NCBI GenBank assembly: GCA_036897485.1
Contig: JAYMTF010000388.1
Coordinates: 1-37,594 of the forward strand
Direction: 5' to 3'
DNA length: 37,594 nucleotides
Source: Pelargonium nanum
Lineage: Eukaryota; Streptophyta; Magnoliopsida; Geraniales; Geraniaceae
Shown: positions 1 through 10,700 of the stretch, piece after piece
Layout of the letters: every line of letters begins with the position of its first letter
Position numbering within the stretch: position 1 is the first letter of the stretch
Program-made: the position numbers and the translations under genes
The notes under the pieces: model-generated
What the model saw: the letters and a program-made list of their open reading frames with translations, nothing else
The model's database searches: none
Told to the model about the DNA's origin: nothing

Positions 1-1446
1 GGATCGAACGCAAGGGTTTTTCTCACTCACGCAACCTGTGTTGTCAACTGCACCGCTACCTTTGGGTTCAAGTTCTTCTTTGTTTTACCACATTTTTCTA
101 TTACTCCATAATTACCTTAACTGCCACTGCTCAAATCTCCATTTCTTGGTTTCTTCAATGGTGTACATCTGGTGACTGATCAGAGGGTCATTCATGGCTG
201 ATGGATCATCATATCAAGATCAAGATCGCCAAAGATCTTTTATGGTTTTCTTTAAATTTTTATGGTACAGTTCTAGCAGGTCAGGTACTACTTTTGGGTC
301 CCACATATTTTGGATCCCATGCCCTTGCCTTTCAGGGGCACCCTTACATTCTCTTCTAAAGATCTTCTTAGGATTCTATTTTTATTGGGCTCATGAGGTC
401 CATAAGTCAAGGCCCATCTAAATGGCATGTGGCCCGCTAATACTGGGTTCAGATTCGGGTCGACAAAAAGAGTTACAACGAGCATTTCTCAGCTTCTTTG
501 TCAGACTTGTCTGGGTGTATTGATAAACTAGAAGTTTTTCGTTCAGAAAAAAAAACATGCGAGCATTTTTTTATCCGGTTTCGGCTCATCACTGGCCCAA
601 CCCGTCAAAAGTGTCCCCATAAATCGGTGGGCATTTATTACCCGACCCGTTTAGACCAACATACACAGGATTTGTTAGGTTTGCACAAGAATTGACAATT
701 CAGGTGTGTTGTGTTGAACTATAGCTGCGTGATGCACAAAAGCAACATAAACACGACACATTTAGTGATCTTGCTGGTTGGTTGAACACATTTTCCAAGC
801 TAAGATCCTACATGTAGACTATTGGTATTCGATCCAAAACACTTGTGCAATCTTATTTTGCAATTATTAAAGTCATTTCTCATCCCACTAAGTAACAAGA
901 TACGTTCAAATTGACGAGAAGTACTTCAGTGAAACATGTCCCTTTTTTACTCAACTCGTTTAAGCTCGTAGCCTTCATTGTCGGGCACAGTATTAATATT
1001 ACTATTGAGAGTGAAAACAATACAAGAAAATTACAAGTTAAAAGAATGATCTTTCTAATCCATTATACAAAAAACACAGTGTAGTGAGAAGCCAACATGT
1101 AACAATTAACATACAACACATCATACAAAATGGTAAGCACAAAGAAGAAGGTCCTCTTATTCAGTTTCAAGACTCCATTTGGTGGCTTTAACAATAAAAA
1201 CACAAGCTCACCATCCAGATAGTGTATAGTACAATCCCAAAACTCCAAGTGAATTCACTTGTTTCTTTTTCTTTTTCTTTCACTTTCTTCTCTGCCAAAC
1301 ACAACACAAGAGTCTCACCAGAGGAACCCTCCAAAGAGTAAGCTTCAAGTTCAAGACCTAACAATGTGTCTCTAATTCATGTTGGTCTCCCTCATTCAAA
1401 CCACTATGATCCCAAGAATCACCAACTCTAAAAATCTTTTATAGTT
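1..1446. other. Intergenic, no supported gene
   Basis: No open frame here has recognisable protein similarity; the longest are 60-75 codons and lie in unstructured AT-rich DNA. Around 560-760 there are degenerate stretches rich in CCCGACCCGTTT-like and ACACGACACATTT-like words, a common type of degraded plant dispersed repeat. The part near 1250-1440 could belong to the 3' flank of the minus-strand glycosyltransferase gene that ends at 1656. Confidence 0.5.
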
Positions 1447-1620
1447 CGTTTGGATTCATGGATCTGATTTTAAATCTCGAATTTGAGTCAAATCCAATGT
1501 TTGGATGCACGGAGAAATCGTTTTTTGAAACTTGTTAGTCTTTCAAACATTATATTTGCATTTGAAAAACAGTTCAAATTTTTAATCCCAAATTTCATAT
1601 CAAATCCATGAATCCAAACG
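1447..1620. mobile_element. Foldback MITE, about 174 bp
   Basis: The element begins CGTTTGGATTCATGGAT and ends with the near-perfect reverse complement ATCCATGAATCCAAACG-like sequence at 1604-1620. The inverted similarity extends inward for roughly 30 bases with a few mismatches (TCTGATTT against a reversed TTTGATAT). The interior is AT-rich with no coding potential. This is the form of a non-autonomous DNA transposon. I could not define a clean target-site duplication, so the superfamily is left open. It lies just downstream of the stop codon of the minus-strand glycosyltransferase and may be inside its 3' UTR. Confidence 0.7.
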
Positions 1621-1655
1621 CATCCTTACTTTTTTTCTCTTTTTTTTTTACCTCT

Positions 1656-4600
1656 TCATTTGCACTGGATCGACTCTGCATCATCGAGAAGGTTTGTCAC
1701 GCTCTCTTCTAGAATCTTCGCCTGAGGCCCAGGTTTGAGCACATTGACGTCTCCCCATTGGGAGCAAGGATCTATCCACCAGTTGTTCCGGCCACTGCAC
1801 CATGCGCCGGTTGCAACTCGGTTAGGCCCGCGTTTGAGGATCTTCTCGTCAACCATGTCCAGCACAGGGTCGTTCTTATGGAACTGCCTGGCGAAAACAG
1901 CTCCACTTTGAATCATTTGGTCATAATTGGAGCTATTTAGGAATTGAGGTTCCATCTTCGGAGGATTGTCCCAAACCATGTATCGTAGATCGCTGTTCAT
2001 GGTTGTATTCTTGAACTCCGGCGCGTTGCAGAGGACAGTGTGGAAATAGCCCTCCTCGGGCAAGACTACATTGGTGAAATACATGAGCAGCGTTCGCGGT
2101 AGGTTGTCCCAACCGAGAATGCAGAATTCAAGGAAGGATCGGCTAAGGATGACCCACGGTGTACCTGAAAAACACAACAAAAAGGAAAGTCTTTCAAAAT
2201 GGACCTCTCAGTATCCATTTTGTTTCAAATTAGTACCCAATTTGGTTTTTTTTTTTTCTTTTCAATTTAGTCATCTTAGTATTCTATTTGGTCCCCAAAG
2301 TTACCCTTTTGTCAAATGTCCGTTATTTCAATTAAATAGATTGTATAAAAATATGCTGACGCGGCGCTAAGTTGGGTATCTCAGTAAATTTAAAATATCA
2401 TTGTGTTCATGAAAGTCCACATGTCACCATCTTATTCGCTAGTGTTATTAATGTATAAGAAATTGTTTGTAAATGGTGTGAACAGTCAATAAGACAAAAG
2501 CGAGGACTACCATTAAATTAATGATATTTTAAACTTACTCACATGCCATATCAGCATATTTATACAATGTATTCAATCAAAAAGGAAAAGTATACGTCAG
2601 CCACAATGGAACCTTTTCCAAACAAAAGGCGTGTAGGTAAATATAGGGTTCTCACAAGAGTAAGCATAGCAGATTATGGAGAATAAATTTCACCTGTGAA
2701 AACTTTGAAAGCATTGGGTGTTGGACGCCTCTGCGTAGCTTGAAAAATTTGGCTCCTCCTGGCTAAATAAGTCGACGGATCAACTACAACGGGTTGGATT
2801 CTATGATCTCTGCATCATGATACGAGGTAGGTTAATATAAGTTAGATCCAAATATGACTAAAATTTGAAAAGATAAAAAAAATTGCCTACTCTTTCCATC
2901 CAAGGTCGCTGGTGTGCTCGATGAAATTGAGATCTCTACTAACAGAAGAGAACACATGGGATAGATCTGGAAAATTAGCATAAAGAAAACATCATTGATA
3001 AACATGAACCGCCATTTTACTGAAAGTCTATGGAAGCATAAATTTATGAAACTAGATGTAATTAGTTTTGAAATCTATTCACATTCAAATTTTGACCACA
3101 GTGAACATAGAATAGCTACCTTAAAAGAGAAACAAGAACAACTGGAGAAAATGGAGAACAAGTATTTCTTTCATGTGCATGCATATTGTTTTTAAGAAGT
3201 AAATGTTCCATAAGCAACGACAAATGATGATATGGGTTTACACGGAATGTACGTTCTTTGGTCCGAGCTTTTGTTTCTAAACACGGGTGACTTAAATAAA
3301 TCCCAATTTTGCATAAAGCAGTCATCACGATCCGAATCTTACACTTCGTTTCAGACATATTTCACATTGGTCTGATGTTCTCGTTAAGGTTGTCAAATTT
3401 TGTATAAAGAGCAGGAATTTTTTTGCAAAAAACACGAGGATCGGATCAGTTTGCACCTTTGGAGAAATCTAAACCATACACTCACTCAGCAATTCCATAG
3501 TAACTAGCAACGACTCAGAACTGAAGAATACTTAGCATAATCAATGTCAAGCTCAACCGTCTTGGTCATATACTTAAATATATCAAAATCTTAGCATCAA
3601 TTCCATACGAAGAACAAGATCACGAGCAAAAAGACCTCACAACTTTACACTTGTATCACTACGACATAAAAAAAAAATTCCGCTTCACGTTTCAGTTCTC
3701 AAACGTCACATCAACATAAGATGAAAAATCTAAACTAGCATGAGTAGCTCATCTCAACAAAACCAATAAATGGTCCAAAAAATCAAAAGTTTTCATCGAT
3801 GTCGACACCTAAATGCTTTCACACAATTGAATAAAAAAATTACCATCCTGAGTCTTAGCGGATAATCCAACGCACTCGGCGTAATGAACTAAAACACTGA
3901 CTCACTTGGCAATATGGTAGTAACTAGTAACAACTCAGAATTGAAGAATACTTGGCATATTCCATATCAGAGTCTAGTCGTGTAAATAAAAAATATATTG
4001 AAATGTTAGTATCAATACCAACCGAAGATAATGAACAAGATCATGAACATAGAGACCTCAAAAGGATCACAGAATCGTTTTTATCTCATCAACCCTGAAG
4101 TAAATGTTCCAACTTCATATTTCAGTTCTCAAACATCACATCAACACAAGATGCAAAAACTAAACTAGCATGATTAACTCATTTCAACAAACCAGAAACT
4201 AAACTAACAAGTGGCCTAAAAAATCACAAATTCCATTGAATCAAAAGCTAAATTGCTTCCACTAAATCCTCATAAAAGCACACACCAACCCAATACCATC
4301 AAATTAAACTTGCAAAAAAGGCGACTTTTTCCCAATAATTGAACCCCCCCAAAACATACCATTCTGAGTGATTAATGGGTAATCCGACGCACTCAACGTA
4401 ATGAACCAATATTGAATGACTTACAATTCCTTAGAGAAATTCAAACCACCTACTCACTCAGCAATTCTGTAGTAACTAGCAACAACTCAGAATTGAAGAA
4501 TACTCGGCATAATCAATGTCAAACTCCAGAGTCTCGGTCCTATAATTAAATGTATCAAAATTTCAGGATCAATTCCTCACCAAAGAACAAGATCACAAGC

Positions 4601-5493
4601 ATAGAGACATCACAATATAACCTTAAGACCACTTCAAGAAGGCCTGGACCAACACAAAAAGATGGCATAAACAACAACCGAACAAAAAAGGATTGGGAAT
4701 AGGAATCAAAAACTTTTCGTAGCCATTTTCAAAACCAAAAAAAAGATCCTAATCCAAACGCCAACAATGAGAATTCTACATCACCATGACATGCAAAATC
4801 TAAACTAACATGAGTAACTCATTTCAAGTTTTCAACAAACCAACCAATGCCCCCCAAAAAAAAAACACAAGTCTCCATCAAATCAAAAGCTCAATGCTTC
4901 AACTCAATCCTCATAAAAGCACACACCAACCAAAATAGCCAGTACCCATCAAATCAAAATTTCCAAAAAAAGGCAACTTTTTCCACAACAGAGCCAAATA
5001 AAAACATACCATCCTGAGTAATTAGCGGATAATCCGACGCACTCAACGTAATGAACCAATTCCACCCTCCGTCCATTCTCAACAGTATCGCCGCAGCTCG
5101 AAGCGTAGCGGCCAAATTGGTCGATCCCATGTACGTCAAATAATTGGGCTTACCCACCACGTCCACATTCCCGAACGCCCGAATCGCCGGCACGGCCTTC
5201 ACCGCCGCGATCAGCCGCCGCCTATCCTCCTCCGACGCCTCCGACGCAAGATGCAGAAGGTACCGATTTCGCGGATGGTACACCGCGAGCAGCAACCGAA
5301 AGATCTGCTCTCTCTGGCCGCGGCCGCCGAAGATGTAGTACGCGAACGCCGGCGGGTAGTGCACGCCGTGCTGGATCGAGGAGGGGAAGATTTTCGGGGA
5401 GCTGAAAGCTTTGATTGAAGAGAGCAAGAGTAGGATGAGAGAGAGCAGAGAGGCTGAGAAGAGCGTAAACAGCCATTTCCTCTCAGTTCCCAT
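1656..5493 (-). CDS. GT14 family beta-glucuronosyltransferase-like protein (Golgi, type II membrane)
   Basis: Four exons on the minus strand join in frame: 5493-5010, 2966-2891, 2809-2694 and 2164-1656, giving 394 residues. A hydrophobic anchor spans about residues 7-29 after a short basic N-terminus, as expected for a type II Golgi enzyme. Then follow family motifs YYIFGGRG (about 52-59), VYHPRNRYLLHL, GNVDVVGKPNYLTYMG, the exon 1/2 junction DYPLITQD-DLSHVF, DLGWKE at the exon 2/3 junction, PTPNAFKVFTGTPWVILSR, and a C-terminal GAWCSGRNNWWIDPCS block. Plant GT14 members related to GlcAT14A add glucuronic acid to arabinogalactan side chains; that activity is inferred from the family. From memory the sequence is closest to the Arabidopsis At1g71070 type, which has similar length. 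Intron 1 (2967-5009) is unusual and is listed separately. Splice sites are predicted by eye, without transcript support. Confidence 0.9.
2336..2572. repeat. Foldback repeat in intron 3 of the GT14 gene
   Basis: The segment around 2340-2358 (TTGTATAAAAATATGCTGA) is the near reverse complement of 2551-2568 (TCAGCATATTTATACAAT). The outer flanks also pair weakly. Upstream words such as ATTTGGTCCCCAAAGTTACCC (about 2285-2305) resemble the ends of common plant Mutator-like MITEs. I read this as a degraded MITE in the 529-base intron between exons 3 and 4. The exact ends are uncertain. Confidence 0.5.
3441..5058. repeat. Diverged tandem triplication in intron 1 of the GT14 gene, including copies of the exon 1 end
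   Basis: Three related units lie head to tail. An anchor beginning CTCACT(C/T)(A/G)GCAAT and continuing into TAGTAACTAG(C/T)AAC occurs at 3481, 3901 and 4453. A second anchor, CTAAACTA(G/A)CATGA, occurs near 3730, 4160 and 4800. Each unit also contains the end of exon 1 and its donor: the real one at 5010-5058, one copy at 4360-4410 and a more decayed copy at 3844-3889. Read on the minus strand, the first copy still encodes WFITLSASDYPLITQ followed by a GTATGT donor; the second has lost about one base and is out of frame at its end. Unit lengths are about 420, 550 and 650 bases. Confidence 0.85.
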
Positions 5494-6690
5494 AATGGGT
5501 ACGCAGTGAATGGAATCAAATCAGGAGCTTTGAGCTCTGGGATTTGTGGGATTCACATTTGAGCTGATGGGTCTGTGCAGATCTTGACTTCTGTGGATTT
5601 TCCGGTGAGGTCTGAACATAATGTGGGAGTGAGAAAGATTGGATTTTTTAATGAAATTCTCGAACCGTATCGGTAGTGTTTTGAATTTTGAAGCTCTCTT
5701 GTTGTTTTGTTGGTTTGTGAAGCTCTTGAATTGATCGATGGATGTTAGGGTTTGCAGGTAGATTCGTTCCGTAGAAGATGAAGCTATTGGGTCTTTAAGT
5801 TTTGTTCGGTTCTATTTTTCTCATTTTTATTGAACAAATGTGAGAAATGGTGACGTGGCAAGATTGGCAGTTAGGTGGCGGTAGGTTTTAGAATCATAAA
5901 CAACATTGTGTCTTTCTATTTTAATTATTTCATTGTTAGTTGGTACTCATCAATTTCATCTCTAACTTTTCCACATGATGGCATGAATTCAATTTGTATC
6001 TAAATTTTTAAATATCAACCTGAAATTGTTTCTTTTTTCTTGTTAAGTGGTATATCGTAATATTCAAAATATATTAAATATTTATTTTGTTGATATCAGG
6101 ACTAATATATGACCATGTCACATTGATAAACTAATTCAATAATTATAATTATTTAATATATTATAATTCTACATATATTATTGAGGGTTGACCGGCCAAA
6201 CATTTTGTATACATGTTCGATCTTAGGTAGTTTGGTCGACCATTTCTATATGATCTAAAGCTGTCAAATACATGGGGTTCATCCAAGTATTAAGATCATT
6301 GGCCCAATAATACATATGGACAACTTAATTTAAATAGTTTCAATCCATCTCACTATGTCAAAGAGTTACTATGCATATGAGGTTGATCTAATATTTGTAT
6401 GCACGACTCACTTTTATGTGTTTTCAGTCGTTTGTGCCGTTATGTTTATGAGATGCGAGGTATATATTTGAAGGTTCATACACATTTGTCTAACTCGAGT
6501 CGTAAATTTCAAAGAAACACGTCCTGAACCCGTCCCAAAATTGGTTGTATCTATATCATGTGATCCAAAACCGAAAAATTTTAGGTCTAATTTCAAAAAC
6601 TTATAAGTTCATGTCCAAATTGCACTAGAGTTTCCAAATTACCTATGAGCAATAAGTAGTAATATTGATTATGGCCCATACATTATTCAC
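5494..6690. promoter_or_regulatory. Upstream region of the GT14 gene and spacer to ABCG7
   Basis: The 5' flank of the minus-strand GT14 gene occupies the first several hundred bases; I see no unambiguous TATA box or distinctive operator. At 5930-6000 the words CATCAATTTCATCTCTAACTTTT and TGGCATGA resemble the end of a degraded Mutator-like MITE. Around 6480-6600 is a degenerate repeat with words such as CCTGAACCCGTCCC that recalls the array downstream of ABCG7. No coding sequence was found. Confidence 0.4.
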
Positions 6691-6912
6691 ACATGGCCCA
6701 AAATAGCTATTCAGGCCTAACAGTAAATAAATATGAACCCACAACAGCGATATGGGCCCATCCGGCCCATCTTATCCAAAAAAATAGCACACGTGTCTTT
6801 ACTGCGAGAAGCCTCAGATGCTACGCTGCGTATTGGTCAATGGTCACACAAGTCCACACCCGAACCAAAACGACATCGTCTCTTTCGAATACACACGAAA
6901 CGCCGTCGTTTA
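6672..6912 (+). promoter_or_regulatory. ABCG7 promoter: GGCCCA cluster, G-box and GCCGTCGTTT element
   Basis: Several GGCCCA/TGGGCC words (site II type, bound by TCP factors in plants) lie between 6672 and 6770, including a paired GGGCCCATCCGGCCCATC near 6752-6770. A G-box CACGTG is at 6790-6795. Two AAACGAC/GTCGTTT-type words follow near 6868 and 6903. This arrangement is typical of constitutively expressed plant genes. No TATA box is obvious. Function is inferred from motif type only. Confidence 0.5.
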
Positions 6913-7008
6913 AGCTTACATGTTTCATCGGCAGCACCATTTTTCTTCACCTCTTCTTCAACTTCAAGCCTTCAGGCTCAACGAACTGAGGTCCGAGAAG
7001 AGAAGAGA

Positions 7009-7709
7009 ATGGTTGGTTTTGGCGGGAAGAGAATGGGCCACGTGGCAGGTCTTGCCGGCAACGGCGTCGGACAGATTCTTGCCGCCGCGGCGGTGGCTAT
7101 GCTGGTTCGTCTCTTCTCAGGCCCCGGTCCCGAACTATTGCCGGAAAAAGAGTCCGAAAATGACGAGCTGGACGGAGGCGACGCTGAGTCTCCTGTGATG
7201 GACGGAAAAGTGTTTCCGGTGACCATCCGGTGGAGTAACCTCACTTGCTCGCTCTCCGACAAATCTTTCAAATCAGTGAGTCACTTGAATTTGTAGTGTT
7301 TGATTTTTCAATCCTCTGCTTGGTTGCTTGGAAATGTACGGAAACGAGAGAGAGAAAGTTTCAACGGTTCAATTTACCTGAGCTGAATGATTGAGCGCTA
7401 GCTTAGCTATGCTCTTGAGAGTTGCGAGAGCATGGCATTTTAGGATCTATTGAACCGTATTTTCCTTCGCTTTCTCGGTAGCCAAAACGCAATCTAGCTA
7501 GTTTGATTTATAATTCAAAAGAACATGCACATTATTAAGGTAGTTTTTGTATTTGAATTTTTGTTCAAGAATCGGAATCAGAATGAGATTCTCATTCCAA
7601 ACTGTTTGATCCAAAAGCTACCATATATACTGTAGTTCTTGTAAATTATCATGCGAATATTGATACAAACATGCACATTATTTAGTGAAGATGTTCATAG
7701 TTTTTTTTT

Positions 7710-7740
<31 letters not shown>

Positions 7741-10700
7741 AAAATTTCAGTTGAGTGATGCTGAAAGAATAAAAGAATTGAACTAGTTGATAATGTTTAA
7801 TTACATATAGGTGCGGTTTCTGCTAAAAAGTGTGTGTGGAGAAGCCAAACCTGGCAGATTGCTTGCAATAATGGGACCATCCGGTTCAGGAAAAACTACA
7901 TTGCTCAATGTTCTAGCGGGTCAGCTTACGGCGTCACCTAGGCTGCATTTATCAGGCCTTTTGGAGATCAATGGAAAGCCTAGGTCACAGAAAGCATACA
8001 AGTATGTTCAATTCGGGCAAATACTTTTGAGCTTTAACCATCAGTGTATCATTATAATATATTTTTTGTTCATTTCTTTTGGGGCAGATTTGCTTATGTG
8101 AGACAAGAGGATTTGTTCTTCTCACAGCTCACTGTGCGGGAGACGCTGTCACTTGCTGCCGAACTTCAGCTTCCTGAGATATCTTCTTCGAAAGATAGAG
8201 ATGAATATGTTAACAAAATCTTGTTTGAAACGGGTTTGGTAAGATGATTTTCCTTCAACTCTTTTCTCAATGATCATAGCCAAACTGAATCGAGAAACGT
8301 CCTGCATGAAGTGTAAAATTCTGTTCCGAGCTTGTTTTAACTTGAACTGATATCATTTTCTCTAACATTTGTAGTTTATGTTAGATTGAATCCTGTTTTT
8401 GCTATGATTCTGTTCTTTGTTAAATTATGCTATATTTATACATGACTGGATAGACTGGTTCTACATTTTTTGGTTCTTTACTCTAGTTTAATAGCTATGT
8501 TTTAGTTCAAAGAAGTTGTACTTTCATGGAATTCCTTCTTATTCTTTAATAGGTCAGTTGTGCTGATTCCAATGTTGGTGATGCAAAAGTTCGAGGAATT
8601 AGCGGTGGTGAAAAGAAACGTTTATCGCTCGCATGCGAGCTAATTGCAAGCCCATCTGTCATATTTGCTGATGAGCCCACAACTGGTACTATCTGTAATA
8701 ATGCACTTATAATAAGCTTCCTTGATTCTTTGTATTCAATAACATCTCAAAATTTCTCCCACTCTTGATAGAGTAGTCTCACTCAATATCTCATTTAGAA
8801 CTGTTCCTTGCACAAAAAATGAACTAAACATCTGTCCAAGTACATATACCAGCAAGCGACAAACAATCAATATAGCACTGATTGGAATATTGTCCAGTTG
8901 AATGGGATGCATCAGCCATCAGGTTGAGCTGATAAGTATTTGTGGACGTACTTTCAGGACTTGATGCGTTCCAAGCCGAGAAAGTGATGGAAACCCTACG
9001 GAAACTTGCACAGGATGGACATACTGTTATATGCTCCATACACCAGCCGAGAGGTTCAGTGTATGCAAAGTTTGATGACATTGTGCTGCTGACTGAGGGT
9101 GCACTTGTTTATGCTGGTCCTGCACACAAGGAACCACTAGCTTACTTCTCTAAATTTGGGTTGTCAACCAATCCCTATCTATCTCATTTTTAATTCTTTT
9201 TATGCTGTATCTATATGTTTACTACTGTAAGATTGTTGCTTTTATGTCAAAACCATTCCTTAGTCCTGTTAATAGTATTGGTATAAGTGATACTAAAAGC
9301 TGTGTACATAGATTTTGGAAGTTTCTAGAATTTTCTACCCTGCTTCTCTTGCATCCCTAATCAAATAAAGTATTCCTGTGGCAGTGATCATTGCCCAGTC
9401 TATACAAGATTGAGCAAAGGTGACGCATGTCACTTTTATGCATGTTGGAAATTTATTAATGCAAAAATTTGTAAGTAATATCAAAATGTCAAGTATATGA
9501 TAGTATATTAAAAAATTCCAACGTGTTGGAAATGTAATTATCATATACATTTCCATCATGCATATTTTATGTGCTTATTCTAAATGTTTCTGTAACTGCT
9601 ACATTGCACTTCCATTTCTGAATGTACTGACAAATTGATGTCTGATTCAACAGGTATCAATGCCCAGATCATGTAAATCCTGCTGAGTTTCTGGCTGATC
9701 TCATATCTATTGACTATAGTTCTGGTGAAAGTGTCTACACTTCTCAGAAAAGGATAGATGGTCTGGTTGAGGCCTTCTCACAACAATCCCCGGTAGTTCT
9801 TTATGCAACTCCACTAAGCCGAATGGAAACATCCAAGAATGGCATAAAGTTCGGAAACAAATCCATTATCAAGAGGAAAGGTAGTTGGTGGAGGCAATTC
9901 TGTCTGCTCCTGAAGCGCGCATGGATGCAGGTTGGGCTTTCAATTGTTACCAAATTTGCTTTACAAGAAGATGATTACAATAGTGGCAGTGTATTGATTC
10001 ACAATATTACATTTACGCTTTTAAGCTTTCTTAATTACTTTTGTCACCAAGCAGATACACCTTTCAGCAGCCTGGTTTAGCCTGTTTGCCCCATTTTAAC
10101 GACCAAACTACTTTCTTGACATCACGGTAGCATATACAGATAGGTTGTTCTCTAAATTTAGAGGCTAATACCATAAATTGTTCTATAAAATGTTCCTAAT
10201 AGGCATATGGTGATTATTCTGCTAATATTTTATGTTGGTATATCCTTATATGAATCTAGCTCCTCATTTTAGCTGACTGTCATGGTATCACCTGGTTGAC
10301 TAGGCTTCTCGTGATGGACCAACAAATAAAGTTCGGTCAAGAATGTCTATTGCATCAGCTATAATATTTGGTTCAGTTTTCTGGAGAATGGGACTATCTC
10401 AGACAGCTATACAAGACCGAATGGGATTGCTTCAGGTATATGATTTGACCTGGATGCCACTTTTCAAACTCTGGTTGGGTACAGTTTTTTAATTTTTATT
10501 TGCTCATGATTGGTTTATTGATAAGCTACTCTTGAAAATACTTATTATCCTGCAGGTTGCCGCGATAAACACAGCAATGGCTGCTCTTACAAAGACGGTG
10601 GGTGTGTTCCCTAAGGAACGCACAATTGTAGATAGAGAGCGTGCTAAGGGGTCTTATGCATTAGGACCCTATCTGCTCTCTAAATTGTTGGCTGAGATTC

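Noticed and set aside
1063-1248. 61-codon minus-strand frame
   Set aside because: No recognisable motif, no splice context, and composition like the surrounding non-coding DNA.
6733-7008. In-frame N-terminal extension of ABCG7 starting at 6733
   Set aside because: It reads through the GGCCCA cluster and G-box, has no similarity to ABCG N-termini, and the ATG at 7009 gives a normal length.
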